From Rhodococcoides kroppenstedtii (GTDB taxonomy: Bacteria > Actinomycetota > Actinomycetes > Mycobacteriales > Mycobacteriaceae), in NCBI RefSeq assembly GCF_900111805.1, contig NZ_FOJN01000017.1:1-64000 (forward strand): a stretch of DNA of 64,000 nt. Direction: 5' to 3'. The notes below the pieces were generated by a model. It was not told where the DNA came from and searched no databases. It was given only the letters and a program-made list of their open reading frames with translations. This document shows, in pieces, positions 59,165-64,000 of the stretch. The stretch's first letter is position 1. Every line of letters begins with the position of its first letter. Both the position numbers and the translations under genes were made by a program.

Positions 59165-60388
59165 GTGGCCGACGACTTCCCGCTCCCCCTGGCCGGCATC
59201 CGCGTTCTCGAGCTGGGGAACTACATCGCCGCGCCGACCGCCGCCCGGCTGCTGGCCGATTTCGGCGCCGAGGTGATCAAGGTCGAGCGTCCGCACACGG
59301 GCGACGAACTGCGGAACTGGCGGCTCTACGCCGGGACCACCTCGATGCTGTTCCGCACCCTCAACCGCGGCAAGAAGTCGGTGGTGATCGACCTGCGGAC
59401 CGACGCGGGACGCCGCGACGTCCTCGACTTCGTCGCGGTGTGCGACGTGGTGCTCGAGAACTTCCGCCCCGGCACCCTCGAGCGGTGGGGTCTCGGCCCG
59501 GAGGAGATGAACGCGGTCAACCCCGAGATCGTGCTCGCCCGCATCTCCGCGTTCGGCCAGACCGGCCCCCTGGCGTCGCGGCCGGGCTTCGCGGCCGTCG
59601 CCGAAGCCCACGGCGGACTGCGCGAGCTGGTGGGCGACCCCGACCGCCCGCCGTCGCGCACCGGGGTGTCGATCGGCGATTCCATCGCCGGTCTCTACGC
59701 CGCGTTCGGTGCGGTGACGGCGTTGCTGCAGCGCGAGCGCACTCGCCCGGGTGCGGTGCCGCTGCGGGCGCGCAGCATCGACGTCGCGCTGAACGAGGCC
59801 GTGCTGTCGATGATGGAGTCGCTGATCCCCGACTACCTCGCGTACGGCGTCGAACGTCGTCGCACCGGTGGGCGGACCGAGGGCATCGCCCCGTCCAACG
59901 CCTACGTCTGCGCCGACGGCCTGTCCGTCGTCGTCGCCGGGAACAGCGACGCCATCTTCGGTCGCTACATGCGCCTGATCGGGCGCACCGATCTCGCCGA
60001 CGACCCGGACCTGGCCACCAACGCGGGTCGATGGGCGCGACGGGACGAGATCGACGACGCCATCGGAGCGTGGGCGGCCGAGCTCACCCGCGACGAGGCG
60101 TTGCGCCTGCTCGATCAGGCCGAGGTGCCGGCCGGCCCCATCCACACCGCGCGCGACATCTGCACGGACGAGCAGTACGCGGCCCGCGACATGATCCAGC
60201 ACTTCGAGGTGGACACCGGCGCGCCGGAACCGGCGACGGTCGGCTTCCCCGGCATCGTCCCCGTCCTCGGCGAGCGCTCGCTGCCCGTCCGGTCGATCGG
60301 ACCGGACCTCGGCGCTCACACCGACGAGGTCTACCGCAACCTGCTCGGTCGACCCGCCCCCACCCCCGACCGGAACGGACAGCCATGA
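59165..60388 (+). CDS. CaiB/BaiF-family CoA transferase
   Basis: A 407-residue class III CoA transferase. PLAGIRVLELGNYIAAPTAA, DFGAEVIKVERPHTGDELR, VVLENFRPGTLERWGLG and FGQTGPLASRPGF are typical, and the catalytic aspartate is Asp172 (SIGDSIAGLYA). It moves CoA between organic acids; the substrate is unknown. GTG 59165 begins family homology; there is no clear ribosome site, but TAGGCT lies seven bases upstream, so a leaderless message is possible. It overlaps the hydroxyacid dehydrogenase gene by ATGA. Confidence 0.92.
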   Translation: MADDFPLPLAGIRVLELGNYIAAPTAARLLADFGAEVIKVERPHTGDELRNWRLYAGTTSMLFRTLNRGKKSVVIDLRTDAGRRDVLDFVAVCDVVLENFRPGTLERWGLGPEEMNAVNPEIVLARISAFGQTGPLASRPGFAAVAEAHGGLRELVGDPDRPPSRTGVSIGDSIAGLYAAFGAVTALLQRERTRPGAVPLRARSIDVALNEAVLSMMESLIPDYLAYGVERRRTGGRTEGIAPSNAYVCADGLSVVVAGNSDAIFGRYMRLIGRTDLADDPDLATNAGRWARRDEIDDAIGAWAAELTRDEALRLLDQAEVPAGPIHTARDICTDEQYAARDMIQHFEVDTGAPEPATVGFPGIVPVLGERSLPVRSIGPDLGAHTDEVYRNLLGRPAPTPDRNGQP

Positions 60389-61362
60389 CCGACCACCGCA
60401 TCCTCGTCACCTCGCAGATCCCCGAGCCCGGCCCGTCGATCCTCCGGGAGTACGGGAACGTGACGTTCTCCGACGAGCCGATCGACCCCGACGCGCTGCG
60501 CACCGCGGTGACCGACGGCAGCCACGGCGTGGTGCTCGCACAGTTGCGTGACCGCTTCGACGCCGATCTGCTGAGCCGAGCCACCCTCGCCGGCATCTCG
60601 AACTACGCGGTGGGCTTCGACAACATCGACGTCGACGCCGCGCAGCGCCACGGCATCGTCGTCGGCAACACCCCGGGCGTGCTCACCGACTCCACCGCCG
60701 ACATCGCGGTCCTGCTCATGCTGGCGACGGCGCGGCGTGCGGTCGAGGCCGATCGCGTGGTGCGCGAGGGCGGGTTCCACGGGTGGCAGCCGAACCTGAT
60801 GCTCGGCACCGACGTCTCGGGGCGGACCCTGGGCCTCGCCGGCTTCGGTCGCATCGCGAAGGCCACCGCCCGGCGGGCGCTCGGGTTCGGCATGACCGTG
60901 CTCTTCTGCCCACGGCCCCCGTCGGACCGCGACGTCGCCGACCACGAGCTGGGCGACCTCGCCGGCCGGGTCACCCACGTCGACTGGCCGACCCTCGTGC
61001 GGGAGAGCGACTTCCTCTCACTGCACGTGCCCCTCACCGACGACACGCGCCATCTCGTGGACGCCGACGTCCTCGCTGCGATGCGCGACGACGCGATCCT
61101 GATCAACACCGCCCGCGGACCCGTCGTCGACGAGACGGCCCTGGTCGAGGCGTTGCGGGACGGTGTCGTCGCCGCGGCCGGACTCGACGTGTTCGAGCGC
61201 GAGCCCGAGCTGGCGCCGGGCCTCGCGGATCTGCCTAACACGGTGCTGCTCCCCCACGTCGGCAGCGCGACGGTGTCGGTGCGATCGGAGATGGCGCGAC
61301 TCTCGGCGCTGAACGCCGTGGCGATCGCCCGGGGTGAGGAACCGCCGCACCGGGTGGTCTGA
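60385..61362 (+). CDS. D-2-hydroxyacid dehydrogenase
   Basis: A 325-residue NAD-dependent D-isomer hydroxyacid dehydrogenase. The Rossmann motif is LGLAGFGRIAKATA. The catalytic set is Arg244 (INTARGPVVDE), Glu near 273 (FEREPEL) and His291 (LLPHVGSAT). It could reduce glyoxylate, hydroxypyruvate or a longer 2-oxoacid. It is translationally coupled to the CoA transferase gene (ATGA overlap), which suggests a shared degradative pathway involving 2-hydroxy or 2-oxo acids. Confidence 0.92.
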   Translation: MTDHRILVTSQIPEPGPSILREYGNVTFSDEPIDPDALRTAVTDGSHGVVLAQLRDRFDADLLSRATLAGISNYAVGFDNIDVDAAQRHGIVVGNTPGVLTDSTADIAVLLMLATARRAVEADRVVREGGFHGWQPNLMLGTDVSGRTLGLAGFGRIAKATARRALGFGMTVLFCPRPPSDRDVADHELGDLAGRVTHVDWPTLVRESDFLSLHVPLTDDTRHLVDADVLAAMRDDAILINTARGPVVDETALVEALRDGVVAAAGLDVFEREPELAPGLADLPNTVLLPHVGSATVSVRSEMARLSALNAVAIARGEEPPHRVV

Positions 61363-61378
61363 CGGCTCCCGGGGGGAC

Positions 61379-61396
61379 TGCAACCCCGTGCAACTC
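61379..61396 (+). promoter_or_regulatory. Shared 18-bp element, copy 2 (flavin monooxygenase side)
   Basis: TGCAACCCCGTGCAACTC, one base different from copy 1. Its end is 93 bases before the monooxygenase ATG, in the same orientation relative to the gene. Confidence 0.65.
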
Positions 61397-61489
61397 TCGC
61401 GGCGGGGCCCGGTCGGGGCGTGTGCTGTGCATCACAGCGTCCGTGTGACGCTCGACACGCACCGATCCTCGAACGGGAGAGCAGTACCC

Positions 61490-63325
61490 ATGACCCAGAC
61501 TCTCGAACCGCCCACCACCACCGACCGGTCGCCGCAGCAGCGGGTCGACGCCTGGCTGGCGGATTTCGACCGCGCCCTGGCCGCCCGCGACGTCGAGGGC
61601 GTCGCGGCCCTGTTCGCCACGACCAGCTTCTGGCGCGACCTGGTGACGTTCACCTGGAACATCAAGACCGTCGAGGGCCGCGAGCAGATCGCCGACATGC
61701 TCGGCGCCCGTCTCGACGACGTCGACCCGCGCGGGTTCCACACCACCGAGACCCCGGACGAGGCCGACGGTGTCTACTCCGCCTGGATCGCGTTCGAGAC
61801 CGCCACCGCCCGCGGGTCGGGCCACCTGCGTCTGCGGGAGAACGCCGACGGCGACCTCGAGGCGTGGACGCTGCTGACCACGATGCAGGAACTGAAGGGC
61901 CACGAGGAGCCCCGCGGGCACCGTCGGCCGATGGGTGCCGTGCACGGGTCGAACAAGGAGACGAAGACCTGGGCGGAACGACGCGAGCTCGAGGAGAAGG
62001 AGCTCGGCTACGCGGTTCAGCCGTACGTGCTGATCGTCGGTGGCGGTCAGGGCGGCATCGCCCTCGGCGCGCGGCTGCGGCAGATGGGCGTGCCGGCCAT
62101 CGTCGTCGACCGGAACGACCGGCCCGGCGATCAGTGGCGTGGCCGCTACAAGTCGCTCTGCCTCCACGATCCGGTCTGGTACGACCACCTCCCCTACCTG
62201 CCCTTTCCGGACAACTGGCCCGTCTTCGCTCCGAAGGACAAGATCGGCGACTGGCTCGAGATGTACACGAAGGTGATGGAGGTCCCCTACTGGACCCGGA
62301 CCACCGCCGAGTCCGCCACCTTCGACGAGGAGACGAAGCAGTGGACCGTCGTCGTCGATCGCGACGGCGAGAAGGTGACGCTCACCCCGAAGCACCTCGT
62401 CATGGCGACGGGAATGTCGGGCAAGGCGAACATCCCGAACTTCCCCGGCATGGACGTCTTCCGCGGCGAGCAGCATCACTCGTCGCAGCACCCCGGCCCC
62501 GACGCCTACGTCGGCAAGAAGGTCGTGGTGGTCGGCTCCAACAACTCGGCCCACGACATCTACAAGGCGCTGTACGAGACGGGCGCCGACGTGACCATGC
62601 TGCAGCGCTCGTCCACGCACATCGTCAAGTCCGACTCGCTGTGCGAGATCGCGCTGGGCGACCTCTACTCCGAGCGGGCCGTGCAGAGCGGAACCACCAC
62701 GCAGAAGGCCGATCTCACGTTTGCCTCATTGCCGTACCGGATCATGCACGAGTTCCAGATCCCCGTGTACCAGCAGATCGCGGAGAAGGACAGGGACTTC
62801 TACGACCGCCTCGCCGCGGCCGGTTTCCAGCAGGACTTCGGTGACGACGGCTCGGGGCTGTTCATGAAGTACCTGCGCCGAGGATCCGGCTACTACATCG
62901 ACGTCGGCGCGTCCGAGCTCGTCGCCGACGGGTCGATCAAGCTCGTGAACGGCCAGGTCGACCACCTGACCGAGACCGCCGTGGTGCTCGCGGACGGCAC
63001 CGAGCTCGAGGCCGATCTGGTGGTCTACGCCACCGGCTACGGCTCGATGAACGGCTGGGTCGCCGATCTGGTCGACCAGGAGACCGCGGACAAGGTGGGC
63101 AAAGTGTGGGGCCTCGGTTCGGACACCACCAAGGACCCCGGTCCCTGGGAGGGCGAGCAGCGCAACATGTGGAAGCCGACCCAGCAGGAGAACCTCTGGT
63201 TCCACGGCGGCAACCTGCACCAGTCACGCCACTACTCGCTCTACCTCGGGCTGCAGCTCAAGGCGCGGTACGAGGGCATCGACACCCCCGTCTACGGGCT
63301 GCAGGAGGTGCACCACCTGAGTTAG
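61490..63325 (+). CDS. NTF2-like domain fused to flavin monooxygenase (YUCCA-type FMO)
   Basis: A 611-residue fusion. Residues ~15-145 form an NTF2/SnoaL-like domain (FDRALAARDVEGVAALFATT, SGHLRLRENADGDLEAWTL). From ~178 a flavin monooxygenase follows: FAD motif GGGQGG (184-189), the FMO motif FRGEQHHSS, and a second nucleotide motif VVGSNNSAHD (349-356 core). The C-terminal ATGYGSMNG segment is the usual ATG motif. Substrate unknown; an indole, ketone or amine is possible. ATG 61490 follows GGGAGAG. Converges with the VOC gene, sharing four bases. Confidence 0.9.
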   Translation: MTQTLEPPTTTDRSPQQRVDAWLADFDRALAARDVEGVAALFATTSFWRDLVTFTWNIKTVEGREQIADMLGARLDDVDPRGFHTTETPDEADGVYSAWIAFETATARGSGHLRLRENADGDLEAWTLLTTMQELKGHEEPRGHRRPMGAVHGSNKETKTWAERRELEEKELGYAVQPYVLIVGGGQGGIALGARLRQMGVPAIVVDRNDRPGDQWRGRYKSLCLHDPVWYDHLPYLPFPDNWPVFAPKDKIGDWLEMYTKVMEVPYWTRTTAESATFDEETKQWTVVVDRDGEKVTLTPKHLVMATGMSGKANIPNFPGMDVFRGEQHHSSQHPGPDAYVGKKVVVVGSNNSAHDIYKALYETGADVTMLQRSSTHIVKSDSLCEIALGDLYSERAVQSGTTTQKADLTFASLPYRIMHEFQIPVYQQIAEKDRDFYDRLAAAGFQQDFGDDGSGLFMKYLRRGSGYYIDVGASELVADGSIKLVNGQVDHLTETAVVLADGTELEADLVVYATGYGSMNGWVADLVDQETADKVGKVWGLGSDTTKDPGPWEGEQRNMWKPTQQENLWFHGGNLHQSRHYSLYLGLQLKARYEGIDTPVYGLQEVHHLS

Positions 63326-64000
63326 TCGGGGTCGTTCTCCCTCGGCACGGTGACGGGCCGCACCGACCGCTCGATGTCCTCGCGGTCGGGCTCGAGCCAC
63401 GGCGGCAGCTTCAGGGCGCGGCCGAGCTCGAGCAGCGGCTCGTCGACGTCGAATCCCGGTGTGTCCGTTGCCACTTCGAGGAGGACACCACCGGGCTCCC
63501 GAAAGTAGATCGACGTGAAGTACTGCCGGTCGAGGATCTTCGTGACGTGGTGGCCGCGATCGACCAGGTGCGCGCGCCACAACTCCTGAGTGGCGTGGTC
63601 GGGGACCCGGAACGCGATGTGGTGCACCGTTCCTCCGGCCACCACCCCCTGCTCCCCGCGGGAGTCGGTCACCACGTCGACGAGGTGGCCGGGGCCGCCG
63701 GGGCCCGCCCGCAGCCGGGTGCGATCCGGCAGCTCGGACTCCACCCGCATGCCGAGGTCCTCGACGAGCGTCGCGACGGTCCGGTCCCCGTCCTCGACCG
63801 TCAGCACCGACGAGTGCTGACCGCGGATCGCGTGCTCACCCGGCACCGACGCGGAGTCCCACGGATTCCGCGGATCGACGACGCTCGACGCGACCAACTC
63901 GAGCCGCAACCCGTCCGGGTCGCGGAGCACCAGGCGCTCCCCGTCCGAGGCGCCGGTGATCGTCGAGTCCACGCCCAGTCCGGTGAGATGACCCCGCCAC
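63322..64000 (-). CDS. VOC-family ring-cleaving-dioxygenase-like protein (5' end outside window)
   Basis: The C-terminal ~225 residues of a larger vicinal-oxygen-chelate protein; the frame is open to base 64000. Two VOC units are partly seen: RGHLTGLGVDSTITG with LRDPDGLRLELV, then GTVHHIAFRVPDHATQELW and ILDRQYFTSIYFREPGGVLL with the metal Glu in LLEVATD. This matches bacterial ring-cleaving dioxygenase/glyoxalase (PcpA-/LinE-like) proteins. The aromatic substrate is unknown. Adjacent to the flavin monooxygenase, so both might act on aromatic intermediates. Confidence 0.85.
   Translation of the reverse strand, partial: WRGHLTGLGVDSTITGASDGERLVLRDPDGLRLELVASSVVDPRNPWDSASVPGEHAIRGQHSSVLTVEDGDRTVATLVEDLGMRVESELPDRTRLRAGPGGPGHLVDVVTDSRGEQGVVAGGTVHHIAFRVPDHATQELWRAHLVDRGHHVTKILDRQYFTSIYFREPGGVLLEVATDTPGFDVDEPLLELGRALKLPPWLEPDREDIERSVRPVTVPRENDPD

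Overview
The window is about 64 kb of very GC-rich, densely coded chromosome. It fits a mycolic-acid actinomycete (order Mycobacteriales), most likely a Rhodococcus-like Nocardiaceae member. The evidence is GTG/TTG starts, GTGA/ATGA stop-start overlaps, WhiB, GarA, FtsR, GuaB1, furA-katG, F420-type enzymes, LexA and IdeR-type operators, and gene order. From about 20.4 to 55.2 kb the backbone matches, from memory, the M. tuberculosis Rv1822-Rv1856c order: pgsA-like, gcvH, garA, ftsR, bifunctional nuclease, Rv1830-like MerR, gcvP, VWA protein, glcB, two CNNM/CBS proteins, guaB1, gnd, blaR/blaI, thioesterase, ndh, F420 LLM enzyme, SDR. Iron uptake, lipid aminoacylation and RNA helicase genes are interleaved. 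No tRNA, rRNA, insertion sequence, prophage or CRISPR was seen.

Layout. 0-4.3 kb: end of pyc, a WhiB protein, a divergent TetR/flavodoxin-fold reductase pair with a candidate operator, a DUF222-HNH protein behind a LexA box, a 42-residue membrane miniprotein. 4.3-8.6 kb: an SDR pseudogene, an FKBP lipoprotein and a complete Fe-siderophore ABC importer (lipoprotein, permease, ATPase). 8.5-12.5 kb: SDR/DUF385 pair and furA-katG with a leaderless-type promoter. 12.5-17.8 kb: lipase, a second siderophore-binding lipoprotein with a strong IdeR box, SRPBCC-LLM operon, SDR, a broken Clp-N gene. 17.8-24.1 kb: Baeyer-Villiger monooxygenase, AraC regulator, SDR-LLM operon, ndh, thioesterase. 24.1-28.5 kb: candidate iron-controlled small RNA, FhuF-like protein, then a binding-protein-less siderophore importer whose first permease carries an RDD domain. 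28.5-32.4 kb: aminoacyl-lipid synthase-like protein and membrane esterase. 32.5-43 kb: BlaI/BlaR pair, DEAD-box helicase with structured leader, gnd-DMT-guaB1 operon, CNNM pair. 43-57 kb: malate synthase G, VWA protein, phosphoesterase, gcvP with a tandem glycine riboswitch, MerR2-bfn-ftsR-garA-gcvH, CDP-alcohol phosphatidyltransferase, Nudix, GAF regulator. 57-64 kb: butanediol dehydrogenase/acetoin reductase-like pair, CoA transferase, 2-hydroxyacid dehydrogenase, an NTF2-flavin monooxygenase fusion, a truncated ring-cleavage-type VOC protein.

How it fits together. Iron control recurs: four IdeR-like boxes sit before importer parts and the FhuF-like gene, and a fifth, symmetric variant fills the spacer of a promoter for a predicted ~90-nt RNA. 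The orphan binding protein (14 kb) and the binding-protein-less importer (25-28 kb) probably form one system. Two local regulons are suggested by shared operators: an AraC-type 19-bp element before the monooxygenase/araC pair and before the SRPBCC-LLM operon, and an 18-bp element at the same distance and orientation before the butanediol dehydrogenase operon and the NTF2-flavin monooxygenase, near a GAF-domain regulator.

Limits. All calls come from reading translations and motifs by eye. Enzyme substrates for SDR, LLM, FMO and CoA-transferase proteins cannot be set from sequence alone. Two genes show internal deletions with frameshift, which could be real decay or assembly error.
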